DNA of 64,000 bases from Pseudomonas sp. CROZ-RG-20F-R04-15 (GCF_022662375.1 NZ_JAKNQL010000003.1:310001-374000); one strand, 5' to 3'; positions 9,170 to 18,751 are shown, counted from the first letter of the stretch. Program-made: numbers and translations. Notes: generated by a model from the letters alone, not told the origin.

Positions 9170-9616
9170 TCATCCGAGCAATCCGGCGCTTTTCAGCAGC
9201 TCATGCAAGCCATTCGGCACCAAAGGCGCCTGCTCGCTGAAGCTTGAGCTGTCATGCCAGCGTGCAGTGAAGGGCGCGCCGTCGCTTTCATGGCCATCGA
9301 TCTGTGCGTTGTCGTAGACGCCCTGATCGACGAACGTCGCGTCGTATACCTGGACAATTTCGTGTCCCGGTTTGCCGTTGTAAACGAAAAGACTTTCGAG
9401 TGTGCCGAGCAGTCGCATGTCCGTCATGGACAGCCGCAACTCCTCCTGCACTTCACGCACGATTGCTTCGGCGCTGGTCTCGCCGAATTCGATACCGCCG
9501 CCGACGGGCCGGAAGCAGGTTTGCTGGCTGACCGGGTCGCGAAATTCGTTAACCAGAATTTTGCCGTTGTGATGAAAAACGCAAAGTGCGAGCGCGCGAA
9601 TGCGGTGTTCGGCCAT
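9170..9616 (-). CDS. Nudix hydrolase
   Basis: A 148-residue Nudix-fold pyrophosphohydrolase. The Nudix box is complete: GGIEFGETSAEAIVREVQEEL fits G-x5-E-x7-R-E-U-x-E-E. The N-terminus MAEHRIRALALCVF and the middle FVYNGKPGHEIVQVYDATF are typical of small single-domain members acting on nucleotide or coenzyme diphosphates; the substrate is unknown. ATG 9616 begins exactly where family members start. The gene converges on the immunity gene with a gap of six bases, so it marks the edge of the type VI island. Confidence 0.85.
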   Translation of the reverse strand: MAEHRIRALALCVFHHNGKILVNEFRDPVSQQTCFRPVGGGIEFGETSAEAIVREVQEELRLSMTDMRLLGTLESLFVYNGKPGHEIVQVYDATFVDQGVYDNAQIDGHESDGAPFTARWHDSSSFSEQAPLVPNGLHELLKSAGLLG

Positions 9617-9704
9617 GACTGAAGTCCATTTACAGGTGTGAGGGCGCGGCATTTAAACATGCTTTGCGCGACACACCCGTGGACGTCACTGGAAAAGGGT
9701 CGCC

Positions 9705-9788
9705 TCAGACCGGAGAAATCGTTGCGAGCAGGCCGATCAGAATGGTCAGTGTCAGAAAACCACCCAGAAAAAACGCCATCTTGTTCAT
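9705..9788 (-). CDS. 27-residue predicted single-pass membrane peptide
   Basis: A short ORF reading MNKMAFFLGGFLTLTILIGL then LATISPV. ATG 9788 is preceded by GAGGAG with six bases of spacing. Nearly the whole product is one hydrophobic helix with a Lys near the N-terminus, as in regulatory or lipid-associated small membrane proteins. It is far below normal gene-calling limits. Evidence is the ribosome-binding site and the strongly non-random hydrophobicity; expression is not shown. Confidence 0.45.
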   Translation of the reverse strand: MNKMAFFLGGFLTLTILIGLLATISPV

Positions 9789-9921
9789 GTTGCTCTCCTC
9801 AATGCTGAGCCTGCGGTGCACTGGGCGCTTCGGGATGAAGGACTGCCGCGAGTGCCGAACCGTGGGGCTATTTTGAGCGGATGACTGAGCTGGTAACAGA
9901 GGCAGATCCAGTGAAAAAATA

Positions 9922-9945
9922 CGGATCAGATGCGCATCTGATCCG
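9922..9945. promoter_or_regulatory. perfect 24-bp palindrome
   Basis: The half-site CGGATCAGATGC is followed directly by its exact reverse complement. It lies 134 bases upstream of the small membrane peptide gene (minus strand) and 110 bases upstream of the NTF2-like gene (plus strand). No T-run follows on either strand, so a terminator is unlikely; an operator for a dimeric regulator fits better. Otherwise the stretch 9789-10054 shows no gene. Confidence 0.4.
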
Positions 9946-10054
9946 CATGGGCCATGGGCCGATATTCAGATCGCGGCACAAGGGTTCAATTTCGGCGTGG
10001 TTGATCTAGAGTCATTGCCGTCGCGACAACAACAAGAAAAATCCTGGAGTGAAC

Positions 10055-10483
10055 ATGACTGACCTGAACCTGCAACCCAACGTCGCCGCATCGCTGGGCA
10101 AATGGCACGAAATGATCCGCACCGGCAACCTCAGCGCCCTGCCCGGCCTGCTCGACCCGCAAGCCGTGTTCCGCTCGCCGATGGCGCACACGCCTTATCC
10201 GGGCGCGCCAGTGGTGTCGATGATCCTCAATACTGTGTTCGAGGTGTTTGAAGACTTCACCTACCACCGTGAGCTGGCGACTGCCGATGGCTTGAATGTG
10301 ATTCTGGAGTTCAGTGCCAAGGTGGGTTCGAAGGAGCTGAAAGGCATCGACATGATTCGCTTCGATGAGCACGGCAAGATTGTCGAGTTCGAGGTGATGG
10401 TTCGCCCGTTGAGCGGATTGCAAGCGCTGGGTGAGGAGATGGGACGGCGACTGGGTGCTTATCTGGCCAAGGCCAAAACTTAA
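10055..10483 (+). CDS. SnoaL/NTF2-like family protein
   Basis: A 142-residue protein with the NTF2-like alpha+beta cone pattern: KWHEMIRTGNLSALPGLLDPQAVFRSPMAHTPYPG at the start, the central FEDFTYHRELATADGLNVILEFSAKV, and the GIDMIRFDEHGKIVEFEVMVRP strand pair. Members are enzymes such as isomerases, or ligand-binding proteins; this one has no clear catalytic assignment. ATG 10055 follows CTGGAG; GTG 10049 is in frame but less likely. It stands alone, with the AT-rich islet beginning about 180 bases downstream. Confidence 0.7.
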   Translation: MTDLNLQPNVAASLGKWHEMIRTGNLSALPGLLDPQAVFRSPMAHTPYPGAPVVSMILNTVFEVFEDFTYHRELATADGLNVILEFSAKVGSKELKGIDMIRFDEHGKIVEFEVMVRPLSGLQALGEEMGRRLGAYLAKAKT

Positions 10484-10667
10484 TTTTCGACCACCTCATC
10501 TAGGCATTATTGAATGCATCTGCTGAACCCACCTATGCAGAGATTTTTTTGAAAAGGCATCCTTGATGCGCTTTCCTGGAGGCCCCCGTCGGAGCCTAGT
10601 TTGTGATGACTGAGCGAAGGCTATGTGCCATCATTCTCTATCGACAAATCAAGGACGCAGTTGCCGA

Positions 10668-11531
10668 ATGCAAGACATAATCAATCACTACGATATTCTG
10701 AAAGTTTCAGAAAGTGCACCACCTGAAGTGATAAAAGCGGCCTATAAAACGCTTTCTCAAAAGCATCATCCGGATAAAAACCCTGGTGATTCAAAAGCCG
10801 CAGAATTTATGCAAAAAATAAATGAAGCACATCATGTGCTATCTAACGCCGACCTTCGAAAAAACCATGATGCCGAACTCGAAACTCGAAAAAAACAACT
10901 CCTGAGAGAGCAGTTTCTTAAGATGCGAGCGCACGCTCGCGCGTCTGTTAAACCACCACCACCACCACCACCACCACCACCACCACCCGCATCCGCATCC
11001 GCATCTGCATCCGAGAAAACCAGAGAACCCCGTTCGGCCTCGATTTTTTACAATTCCTCCTATGTAAAAATTGACCCTAATAATATTAAGAAAACATCAG
11101 CTTTAATTATGATTCCTCTGCGCGCCGCCAAGCATGCACGACGTCATTTGCTCCCTTATTTATTAGTTACAGCCGCTGCAGCCTTCGCTACCTACCTGTT
11201 CAATAGCAAACCTGGACAAAATATTAGCACAGCGGAATACTCAGTTAGCAAGGCAAAACCCACAACAAACAACCAATTCAATTCAGCAGCTTCTAGTACA
11301 ATAAAAAATAGCAAAACTCCTTCCAGCCGTGCAACTCCGAAACCTGAAAAAATTAAAAATCAACAACACCTTGTAAAATACAAACCAAGCGTTCTCATCG
11401 AAAACACTTCAAAAACCGTACTAAAAAATCAGCGATATCTCCAAGAAAGAAATCGCACAAGCATCAGTTCTCAAAAGGAAAAAGCAAGCATAGAAAATAT
11501 TGTCGAGTGGCCGTCTAGAAACGACAATTAA
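10668..11531 (+). CDS. membrane-anchored J-domain (DnaJ-like) protein
   Basis: A 287-residue protein. Residues 6-70 are a J-domain (HYDILKVSESAPPEVIKAAY, the HPD triad at 34-36, then KINEAHHVLSNADLRKNHD). There follow a basic helix, a run of 12 prolines (96-107), an Ala-Ser repeat, one membrane segment at about 160-178 (LLPYLLVTAAAAFATYLF), and a Lys/Ser/Asn-rich tail. No Gly/Phe or zinc region is present, so it is a type III J-protein expected to recruit DnaK to a membrane site. The gene is visibly AT-rich and opens a three-gene islet with an ImmA/IrrE protease and a PIN protein. AAGGACG lies about 11 bases before ATG 10668. Confidence 0.8.
   Translation: MQDIINHYDILKVSESAPPEVIKAAYKTLSQKHHPDKNPGDSKAAEFMQKINEAHHVLSNADLRKNHDAELETRKKQLLREQFLKMRAHARASVKPPPPPPPPPPPPASASASASEKTREPRSASIFYNSSYVKIDPNNIKKTSALIMIPLRAAKHARRHLLPYLLVTAAAAFATYLFNSKPGQNISTAEYSVSKAKPTTNNQFNSAASSTIKNSKTPSSRATPKPEKIKNQQHLVKYKPSVLIENTSKTVLKNQRYLQERNRTSISSQKEKASIENIVEWPSRNDN
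10953..10988 (+). repeat. in-frame CCA trinucleotide repeat (12 Pro codons)
   Basis: Eleven CCA codons and one CCC in a row encode the polyproline linker of the J-domain protein. Slippage would change linker length without breaking the frame. Long proline runs usually require EF-P for translation. Confidence 0.9.
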
Positions 11532-11589
11532 TCACACATGCCTGAAGACCTCTTACATCCAGCACACCAAACAAAAAGAGGCAAATCAA

Positions 11590-12738
11590 ATGAATGTTGA
11601 CTTAACACTAATTAGCGAACGATTAAAAAACAGCAGAGAAAACCTTGAGTATAGCCTCTCCGAAGTTAGCAATGCGTGCGGCATCGCAGGCGAACGATTG
11701 ACGGAATTAGAACTCGGTTCGTCCGCACCAACGGGTGATGAAATTTTGATACTCGCATCTTTGTACAAATGCGACTTTCTACAGCTACTTGATGAAAAGC
11801 GCCCCGCGCCTTCCTCCCTTACGGAAATTCTATTTCGCCGTTTCGGAAATACTTTCAACAAGCAAGATCGCCGTTCCGTACAAGAATTTTTATATTTTTG
11901 TCAATGTGAAAATGAATTGGAGACTATTCTAGAAAGAAAAAAAACAAAACCAGACTTTATTTGGACGGGAGACTTCTTCAAAAAGCACGGAGCAGATGCT
12001 GCCAGCTGGCTAAGAAAGTATTTAGGGATTCCCTCCAACAGCGTACAACGAGATATTTACTCTGACTTTAGAGAAATTGGGATACATATTTTTCGCCGAA
12101 AACTGAGCAACAGTGAAATTTCCGGACTATATATACAAGATCCTATAGCGGGACATTGCATCCTAATAAATTATAATGAAGACATCTATCGCCAGCGCTT
12201 CTCGGTAGCTCACGAAGTAGCCCACTCTATTTTTGACTCCAAAGAAAAGATCAGAGTCACTTACGATATTGGCAGCACAAAGTATTCAAAAAAAGATCTT
12301 ATTGAGATTCGAGCCAACAGCTTTGCCTCAAACTACCTAATGCCTCCAGCAATGCTAAGATCCATTTCTCACTGGGACCAAAACACCATAGTACATTGGG
12401 CTCAACAGTTCCGAGTTAGTACTTCTGCGCTCTCAAAAGCATTAAAAGACGAAGGCATTATCACTCCACAACAAGCGGACGCGCTAAAAATCGCCAGAGT
12501 GGCGAACTCAGAAAAAGTCGACCCTGAAGCGCCTCAAAATTTAACAAAATTACAACGAGAGAGAAGAACAAATTTATTAGAAAAAGGACTATCAGACTAC
12601 TATGTATCTCTATGTTGCGAAGCACATGAAAATAATTTGATCAGCACCCATCGCTTGTGTGAACTACTCGGAGTAGAGCATCAAGATCTTTCTGAAATTG
12701 GAAAATTATTTGGATGGACTATCAAACATGGCTTTTGA
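11590..12738 (+). CDS. HTH-ImmA/IrrE family metalloprotease
   Basis: A 382-residue protein. Residues 5-60 form an XRE-type helix-turn-helix (LSEVSNACGIAGERLTELEL, then GDEILILASLYKCDFLQLL). Residues 165-290 form an ImmA/IrrE (COG2856) zinc peptidase with AHEVAHSIFD (H208, E209, H212) and the downstream glutamate E239 in EIRANSFASNYLMP. Relatives cleave repressors (ImmA, IrrE/DdrO) or act with XRE domains in toxin-antitoxin-like modules. AGAGG precedes ATG 11590. It overlaps the downstream PIN gene by 11 bases, implying coupled translation, and shares the AT-rich composition of the islet. What triggers it is unknown. Confidence 0.85.
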   Translation: MNVDLTLISERLKNSRENLEYSLSEVSNACGIAGERLTELELGSSAPTGDEILILASLYKCDFLQLLDEKRPAPSSLTEILFRRFGNTFNKQDRRSVQEFLYFCQCENELETILERKKTKPDFIWTGDFFKKHGADAASWLRKYLGIPSNSVQRDIYSDFREIGIHIFRRKLSNSEISGLYIQDPIAGHCILINYNEDIYRQRFSVAHEVAHSIFDSKEKIRVTYDIGSTKYSKKDLIEIRANSFASNYLMPPAMLRSISHWDQNTIVHWAQQFRVSTSALSKALKDEGIITPQQADALKIARVANSEKVDPEAPQNLTKLQRERRTNLLEKGLSDYYVSLCCEAHENNLISTHRLCELLGVEHQDLSEIGKLFGWTIKHGF

Positions 12739-13330
12739 CCCGCGGAATTTCTCTAAATTAGTAGCTGTCGACACTTGTTCCATATGGAACATACTATCCG
12801 CAAAAAAACTGAGTCTAGCTGCATTTTCATCTGGCGTGCACTTTATAATTACTCCAATGGTAAATTATGAATGCCTATACAAAACAAGAAAACAACCAAC
12901 CAAGGAACAAGACCAACTGAAAGAGCGCTTAAATTTAGCATTATCAAAAAACCAGATATCTATTCAACACTGCGACCTTAGGGATCTGATTACAATCGCC
13001 CTTAAAGCTCCCAAAAAATTGAGCAGCGGAGAGCTATCATGCATAGCGATGTCATACAATCTATCTACTATTGCGGTTATGACAGATGAGAAATTGGCTC
13101 GAAAATTTTCCGAAGATACTTTAGCTCTACGAGTAGAAACTACGCCAAAACTATATGGATGGCTTCATTACAACTTAAAGCTCAACGATACAGACCACAC
13201 CGACATTGTTAAAGAGCATGAGTCATTTGAAAGACGTCCTTTGACAAGATACTTTAATGAAGCTTATGAGACTGCACTTCAATACCGTATAACTCCGCTG
13301 CACTTCACAAATCCTCAACAGAGGATATAA
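12728..13330 (+). CDS. PIN-like domain protein (putative RNase toxin)
   Basis: A 200-residue protein with PIN-fold landmarks: VAVDTCSIWN near the N-terminus (D15), a following glutamate (MVNYECLYK), the SSGELSCIAMSYNL helix with its acidic residue, and AVMTDEKLARKF with a further aspartate. VapC-like PIN proteins are Mg-dependent ribonucleases. Its start lies inside the end of the HTH-ImmA gene, the arrangement expected for a toxin controlled by its upstream partner. ATG 12698 is also in frame but would overlap much more. It is AT-rich, with no VapB-type antitoxin beside it. Toxicity is inferred only. Confidence 0.7.
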   Translation: MAFDPRNFSKLVAVDTCSIWNILSAKKLSLAAFSSGVHFIITPMVNYECLYKTRKQPTKEQDQLKERLNLALSKNQISIQHCDLRDLITIALKAPKKLSSGELSCIAMSYNLSTIAVMTDEKLARKFSEDTLALRVETTPKLYGWLHYNLKLNDTDHTDIVKEHESFERRPLTRYFNEAYETALQYRITPLHFTNPQQRI

Positions 13331-13443
13331 AAAACTTTTTTCACTCTACAATTTACATTGTCCGGACATGCCCACTCCTGCTGTGCAGTCAAGTCGGAGG
13401 ATCCTATCCAGAGTTACCGTCGAATTGATTATCCGTCTACCAT

Positions 13444-13480
13444 AAAAAAACCCACTGACCGTCGCCGGTTCAGTGGGTTT
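13444..13480 (-). terminator. rho-independent terminator of mqo
   Basis: Stem CCCACTGA / TCAGTGGG (13451-13458 with 13470-13477) with an 11-base loop. On the minus strand it is followed by seven T residues. It lies 19 bases beyond the mqo stop. Confidence 0.85.
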
Positions 13481-13498
13481 TGTGTGTCAGGGGTCTGG

Positions 13499-15145
13499 TT
13501 ACAGAGCCATGTCACGTGCAGCGTTTTCCTTCGGAGCTTCAGCTTTTTCAGCTGCAGGTGCGGCCGGAGCAGCCACCTGACCGATCACTGGAGGTGTCGG
13601 CAGTTCGAGGATCTTGGCGGTGTAGGCCCACTCTGCAGCCACTTTGGCCGGATCGCTGTTCAGCTGGGTGCCGTAGCTTGGCACGATCTGGTGCAGCTTG
13701 GATTGCCACTCTGGCGTTGCGACTTTGTCTTTGAAGACTTTTTGCAGCACGCTCAGCATGATCGGTGCAGCGGTCGACGCGCCTGGCGATGCGCCCAGCA
13801 GGCCGGCAATGGAGCCGTCTTGTGCAGCAACGATTTCGGTGCCCAGTTTCAGCACGCCGCCAGCGGCTTCATCACGCTTGATTATTTGCACGCGTTGGCC
13901 GGCTTGCCACAGGCGCCAGTCTTCAGCTTTGGCGTTCGGGAAGTATTCCTTCAGCGCGTTCATGCGGTCTTCATCCGACAGCATCAGTTGGCCAGCCAGG
14001 TACTCGACCAGCGGGTATTCCTTGATGCCGACCTTGGTCATAGGCCAGATGTTGTGGGTGGTGGTGCTGGTCAGCAGGTCCAGGTACGAACCTTCCTTGA
14101 GGAACTTGGTGCTGAAGGTCGCGAATGGGCCAAACAGGATGACGCGCTTGCCGTCCAGAACACGGGTGTCCAGGTGCGGAACGGACATCGGTGGTGCGCC
14201 AACCGAAGCTTTACCGTAGGCCTTGGCCAGGTGCTGTTCAGCGATGGCCGGGTTATCGGTCACCAGGAACGAGCCGCCAACCGGGAAGCCAGCGTATTCC
14301 TTGGCTTCAGGAATGCCCGACTTCTGCAGCAGGTGCAGTGCACCGCCGCCAGCGCCGATGAACACGAACTTGGCGTCGGTTTCGGTTTTAGTGCCGTCTT
14401 TCAGGTTTTTGTAGCTGACGCGCCAGGTGCCATCGGCATTCTTGGTGATGTCCTGGACTTCGCTCGACAGTTTCAGATCGAAGTTAGGTTTGGTCTGCAG
14501 GTACGTGGCGAACTGGCGGGTGATTTCGCCGAAGTTCATGTCGGTACCCAGCGGGCTCCAGGTGGCCGCGATTTTCTGGTTCGGGTCACGCCCTTCCATC
14601 ATCAGCGGGACCCACTTCTTGATCACAGCCGGGTCTTCGGAGTACTGCATGCCGGCAAACAGCGGGCTCGCTTGCAGGGCTTCGTAGCGCTTTTTCAGGA
14701 ACTTGATGTTGTCATCGCCCCACACAAAGCTCATGTGCGGCGTGGTGTTGATGAACGAGCGAGGGTTCTTCAGAACGCCTTGCTGAACCTGCCAGGCCCA
14801 GAACTGACGGGAGACCTGGAACGCTTCGTTGATCTCGACGGCTTTCGGGATCGTTACGTTGCCTTTGTCGTCTTCCGGGGTGTAGTTCAGCTCGGCAAGT
14901 GCCGAGTGACCGGTACCGGCGTTGTTCCAGCCGTTGGAGCTTTCGAGGGCGACGCCGTCGAGGCGCTCGACCATTTCCATCGACCAGCTTGGCTCCAGCT
15001 CATTGATCCACACACCGAGGGTGGTGCTCATGATGCCGCCGCCGATCAGCAGAACGTCGACTTTCTTTGCTTCGTCAGCATTGGCGGATGTCATCCCCAT
15101 CGCCAAAGCCAGACCCAGCAGGGCTGTGTTCACTTTTTTAAACAT
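13499..15145 (-). CDS. mqo: malate:quinone oxidoreductase
   Basis: A 548-residue FAD enzyme that oxidises L-malate to oxaloacetate and passes electrons to quinone at the inner membrane. Visible features are a signal-like N-terminus ([20 protein letters not shown]), the dinucleotide-binding [19 protein letters not shown], the family motif [40 protein letters not shown], and the C-terminal [12 protein letters not shown]. The tail after residue 520 is Ala/Glu/Pro-rich. ATG 15145 is preferred; GTG 15154 is also in frame. The exported-type N-terminus is a known feature of one of the two Pseudomonas Mqo paralogues. A strong terminator follows. The 480 bases upstream contain no gene I can support. 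Confidence 0.95.
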   Translation of the reverse strand: MFKKVNTALLGLALAMGMTSANADEAKKVDVLLIGGGIMSTTLGVWINELEPSWSMEMVERLDGVALESSNGWNNAGTGHSALAELNYTPEDDKGNVTIPKAVEINEAFQVSRQFWAWQVQQGVLKNPRSFINTTPHMSFVWGDDNIKFLKKRYEALQASPLFAGMQYSEDPAVIKKWVPLMMEGRDPNQKIAATWSPLGTDMNFGEITRQFATYLQTKPNFDLKLSSEVQDITKNADGTWRVSYKNLKDGTKTETDAKFVFIGAGGGALHLLQKSGIPEAKEYAGFPVGGSFLVTDNPAIAEQHLAKAYGKASVGAPPMSVPHLDTRVLDGKRVILFGPFATFSTKFLKEGSYLDLLTSTTTHNIWPMTKVGIKEYPLVEYLAGQLMLSDEDRMNALKEYFPNAKAEDWRLWQAGQRVQIIKRDEAAGGVLKLGTEIVAAQDGSIAGLLGASPGASTAAPIMLSVLQKVFKDKVATPEWQSKLHQIVPSYGTQLNSDPAKVAAEWAYTAKILELPTPPVIGQVAAPAAPAAEKAEAPKENAARDMAL

Positions 15146-15626
15146 CTGTTGCACCTATGATAAAACGCCTTCCGCCCGCCGCTGTTATCTGCATGCGATC
15201 CGCTTTGATGACGCTCAGGCTAGCGTCGCAGATTCCGGCACACTTCAATTTTGACGGGTGGGCACACAAGGCCGACATGCAGCATCGACCTCAGTTAATG
15301 TCCCTTCTGAACTGACTTCTTATCATTATTGGCTTCAGCTACTTGAGCGACAGGGATTCCGTCAGCCCGCCCGAAGGCAAGCAAACTGAATAAGGTCAAA
15401 CCAAGTTGGCGCGAAGAATATCACGTCAGGGCAAACCCGCGCGTCTGTTCCCGACTTGAGAGTCTTTTTCCGCTCAGGACACTATCGGCCGACGAAGGCT
15501 GAACATGACCCCTGAAGACTAAGGATGTGGAACGAGTGCCTAAGTTCTGGATAACCTGCTAAGTTGTACGATGACTGACGAACAAGTCGCGCAGTCATCA
15601 CCCATAACAACAAGGAAACAACTTCC

Positions 15627-16058
15627 ATGACCAAAACCCGACTCCTCATCGGTTTCCTCTGCGCCTTTAACGGCTACGCCATGGCCGCCGCTGCCCCGGC
15701 GGAAAAAGATGTCGCCCAAGCGGTCGATCATTTGACCCAGGCAATGTTGCACAAGGACATCGCCGAACTGAATGCGCTCACCGCGCCCAACCTGACCTAC
15801 GGCCATTCCAGTGGCAAGATTCAGGACAAGAAGGAATTCATTGCCGACATTGAAACCGGCAAGAGCGCGTTCAAGACCCTGGAAATGCAAAATCAGACCA
15901 TCACCCTGTCCGGCGATACCGCGCTGGTACGCCACCACTTTTCCGCGCAGGCGTTGAAAGGAACCGAGGTGGTGCCGACCGAGATCGAGAACTTTCAGAT
16001 CTGGCAGAAGCAGGATGGCAAGTGGTTGCTGGTGGGGCGGCAGGCGTTCAAGTTCTGA
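15627..16058 (+). CDS. exported NTF2-like (DUF4440) protein
   Basis: A 143-residue protein with a signal peptide (MTKTRLLIGFLCAFNGYAMA, then AAAPAEK), so likely periplasmic. The mature part has the NTF2-like order: helix VAQAVDHLTQAMLHKDIAELNAL, strand TYGHSSGKIQDKKEF, then ALVRHHFSAQAL and FQIWQKQDGKWLLVGRQ. This is the DUF4440/SnoaL-like fold, with unknown ligand. AAGGAAAC precedes ATG 15627. It stands alone between the mqo promoter region and a REPIN. Confidence 0.8.
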   Translation: MTKTRLLIGFLCAFNGYAMAAAAPAEKDVAQAVDHLTQAMLHKDIAELNALTAPNLTYGHSSGKIQDKKEFIADIETGKSAFKTLEMQNQTITLSGDTALVRHHFSAQALKGTEVVPTEIENFQIWQKQDGKWLLVGRQAFKF

Positions 16059-16090
16059 TCGGGGTTAACCGACTCTGAATAGATGTTGAC

Positions 16091-16177
16091 TGGGCTGCCG
16101 CCTTCGCGAGCAGGCTCGCTCCCACAGGGGAACGCATTCCAATGTGGGGCGAGCCTGCTCGCGAAAGCGGCAGCCCA
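16091..16177. repeat. REPIN with extended palindromic flanks
   Basis: An inverted pair of the REP element with only a short loop. The symmetry extends outward into matching GGGCTGCCG and CGGCAGCCC flanks. It separates the DUF4440 gene from the convergent chemoreceptor gene. Confidence 0.9.
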
Positions 16178-16197
16178 GGCAATACAAATCTTCCTGG

Positions 16198-17811
16198 TCA
16201 CAACCGAAACCGATCCACCGACTGCGCCAACTGCCCCGCCAGGCTCGACAACTCATCAGTCGTATTCGCCGTTTGCCCGATCACCCGGCTGTTGCCCTCG
16301 GACATCCCGGCAATCATTTCCACCTGATGGGCAATCTCGTTACTGGCCTGGCTCTGCTCGCCGATCGTGCGGGTGATGTCGTTGACCAGTTGCGTCGTGC
16401 TCAACGTCGCCTCGAGGATTTCGCGGATGGCCCGCTCGACATCCGCCGTCACCGCCATGCCCTTGTCGACCTGCGCGACACCCGCCTCCATGCTGCTGAC
16501 TGCCTCGCGGGTGCTGTGCTGAATGCGCGCGACCATCGCAGCGATTTCCTGGGTGGAAGCGCTGGTGCGCGCCGCGAGACTGCGCACTTCGTCCGCGACC
16601 ACGGCAAAACCCCGACCCTGCTCGCCGGCCCGGGCCGCTTCAATGGCGGCGTTGAGCGCCAGCAGATTGGTCTGGTCGGCGATGCTCTTGATCACCTGAA
16701 TGATGTTGAAAATGGCTTCGGATTCCTGATCCAGTGTGCGGATCACCTGTGCCGACTGTTGCGCCGAACGCGCGATATCGTCCATGTCGCTGACCACTTG
16801 ATGAATCACGCCACCGCCCTCTTTCGCCAGGGTTTCGGCTTGATTGGCCATGCTCAGGGCACGTTCGGCATGGCGGGTAATTTCCTCGATGCTCGCGGTC
16901 ATCTGGCTCGCGGCGGCGGCCATGGTGCTGGCGGCGACGCTTTGTTGCTGACTGCTGTCGGCGACCTGATGGCAGCCGTGGCTGAGTTGTTCGCTCATGC
17001 CACTGACACCGTGAGCATTGCGCCGCACTACATCGATCATGTTGCGCAAGTCGCGCTGCATGGTCGCCAGCGTACGAATCAAGACACTGGCTTCGTCCTT
17101 GCCGGACGGCTCGGTGATCGGCTCGCTGAGGTTGCCGTGGGCGATGCTTTCGGCGATGCGACTGGCGGTCTTCAACGGCCCCATGATGCTCAGAATCACC
17201 CAGCGCCCCTGAATCAACAGGAGCACGAGGCTGGCGATCAACACCACGCCGAGCGCAACGTTGGCGCTGTGGATGGCTGATTCGGTTGCAGCGCTGGTCC
17301 GCCGCGTATTGGACTCGATCAACTCGCTCAACGCGGCCATTTGCTCTTCAAGCTGACCAAACACCGTGTTGAAGGTGCCCAGTTCCTGTTGCGCGGCATC
17401 AGGATTGTCCAGCGCCAACCCGACGATCCGTTCGCCCGCGTTGATGTAGGTATCGAGGCTCGGTTTGATCTGTTCCAGGGCCGTGCGCAATGTCGGGTTG
17501 ATCGGCAGTTTGAGGTTTTCCTCGAGTACCTCACGGAAATGCCCGGCATGCTCGTTGATCGAATCACGTACCTCGCTCGCCGTGCTGGTGCTTTTGCCCA
17601 GCCCGACCAGCATCGCCGAGTAGACATCGGCGCGCAGGGCGTCGTGCATCATGTCGGCCTCCATGTGGTTGCGCAGCGCGCTCATGCTGACTGCGTTGTC
17701 GCTGACCGCCGAGGCCATCCGCTGGTTGCCGACGTAACTGACCAGACTGACGATCACGGCCGTCAGCAGACTTGTCACAATCAGCAACACTAAACGCAGT
17801 TTGATCGACAC
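16198..17811 (-). CDS. methyl-accepting chemotaxis protein
   Basis: A transmembrane chemoreceptor of about 537 residues. TM1 is [20 protein letters not shown]; a periplasmic four-helix-bundle sensor of about 160 residues follows; TM2 is [15 protein letters not shown]. Then come a HAMP linker and a long coiled-coil signalling domain with the conserved tip [20 protein letters not shown] that contacts CheA/CheW. The ligand is unknown. GTG 17811 is preferred because AAGGAG stands nine bases upstream; a longer form from TTG 17841 is possible. It is monocistronic and has no CheB/CheR-binding pentapeptide at the C-terminus (SVDRFRL). Confidence 0.92.
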   Translation of the reverse strand: MSIKLRLVLLIVTSLLTAVIVSLVSYVGNQRMASAVSDNAVSMSALRNHMEADMMHDALRADVYSAMLVGLGKSTSTASEVRDSINEHAGHFREVLEENLKLPINPTLRTALEQIKPSLDTYINAGERIVGLALDNPDAAQQELGTFNTVFGQLEEQMAALSELIESNTRRTSAATESAIHSANVALGVVLIASLVLLLIQGRWVILSIMGPLKTASRIAESIAHGNLSEPITEPSGKDEASVLIRTLATMQRDLRNMIDVVRRNAHGVSGMSEQLSHGCHQVADSSQQQSVAASTMAAAASQMTASIEEITRHAERALSMANQAETLAKEGGGVIHQVVSDMDDIARSAQQSAQVIRTLDQESEAIFNIIQVIKSIADQTNLLALNAAIEAARAGEQGRGFAVVADEVRSLAARTSASTQEIAAMVARIQHSTREAVSSMEAGVAQVDKGMAVTADVERAIREILEATLSTTQLVNDITRTIGEQSQASNEIAHQVEMIAGMSEGNSRVIGQTANTTDELSSLAGQLAQSVDRFRL

Positions 17812-18058
17812 CTTGGTTTTCTCCTTGGCCACGCGCCGCAAGCGCCTGTCAGACCTTCAGTTAAGCCTATTTGTGCAGGTCTGCTGCACCAGAGCGTGTC
17901 GGCAGATGTCGGCATGACGGCCAAATGCCGCAAAACTTTCACAATGAGCGGCAAGTCTCACTTTTCAACGCGCACGGCCAACGCCTTCACCGCCAGTTAA
18001 TGCCGGCAGGCTATTGAGTCCGTCGCTTTGAACACTCATGCAGCAAAAGGAGACGCCT

Positions 18059-18580
18059 ATGAAACGCGCAATGTGGTTGGGTTTGCTTGGCACCTTGGCC
18101 ATCGGCAGCGCCCAGGCGGCGACGGAAAAAGTCGCCATCAACCTGGTCAGCGCCGACGGTGCACCCCAAGCGATCGGTTCGGTCACCATCAGCGAAACCG
18201 CGTATGGCTTGTTGTTCACCCCGGATCTGAAGTCGCTGCCGGCCGGCATCCATGGCTTCCACGTGCATGAGAACGGCAGTTGCGAAGCCGGGATGAAGGA
18301 TGGCGTGAAAGGTGCTGCACTGGCCGCTGGCGGGCATTTCGATCCGCAGAAAACCGGCAAGCACCTCGGCCCCTACGCCGACGGCCATCTGGGTGACTTG
18401 CCTGCGGTTTACGTGACCGCTGACGGTATCGCCAACTATCCGGTACTGGCGCCGCGTCTGAAAAAGATCTCCGAGATCAAGGGCCATGCGCTGATGATCC
18501 ACGCCGGCGGCGACAACCACGCTGACATGCCCAAACCGCTGGGCGGTGGCGGTGACCGCATGGCTTGCGGGGTGATCTGA
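18059..18580 (+). CDS. sodC: periplasmic Cu/Zn superoxide dismutase
   Basis: A 173-residue SodC. The signal peptide is MKRAMWLGLLGTLAIGSAQA. Copper and zinc ligands are visible in GFHVHENGSC, GGHFDP, the histidine of GKHLGP, HLGDLPA and ALMIHAGGDNHAD; the two cysteines of the structural disulfide are in NGSCEAG and MACGVI. It dismutates superoxide in the periplasm. AAGGAG at 18047-18052 sets the start at ATG 18059. It is a single gene. Confidence 0.95.
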   Translation: MKRAMWLGLLGTLAIGSAQAATEKVAINLVSADGAPQAIGSVTISETAYGLLFTPDLKSLPAGIHGFHVHENGSCEAGMKDGVKGAALAAGGHFDPQKTGKHLGPYADGHLGDLPAVYVTADGIANYPVLAPRLKKISEIKGHALMIHAGGDNHADMPKPLGGGGDRMACGVI

Positions 18581-18751
18581 TCCATCGCACATTCAAGACC
18601 GGGCCAAGACCGGGCAATCCGTCATGGCGTTGCCCGCGTCTGACTCGCAATAGCGCAGACTTTCCAGCCTCACGGAACTCCCACGGACCGCGCCCCTCTC
18701 ACATTATGTAGTCCTTCCCTTTTTGCTTCGCGCTTGTGGAGGAACACCGTC

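Noticed and set aside
9664..9876. 70-codon plus-strand ORF beside the Nudix gene
   Set aside because: No ribosome-binding site and no recognisable content; the 27-residue minus-strand frame explains the region better.
13358..15160. 600-codon open frame antisense to mqo
   Set aside because: It is a shadow of the GC-rich mqo gene; its translation has no recognisable domain, whereas the minus strand encodes a full Mqo.
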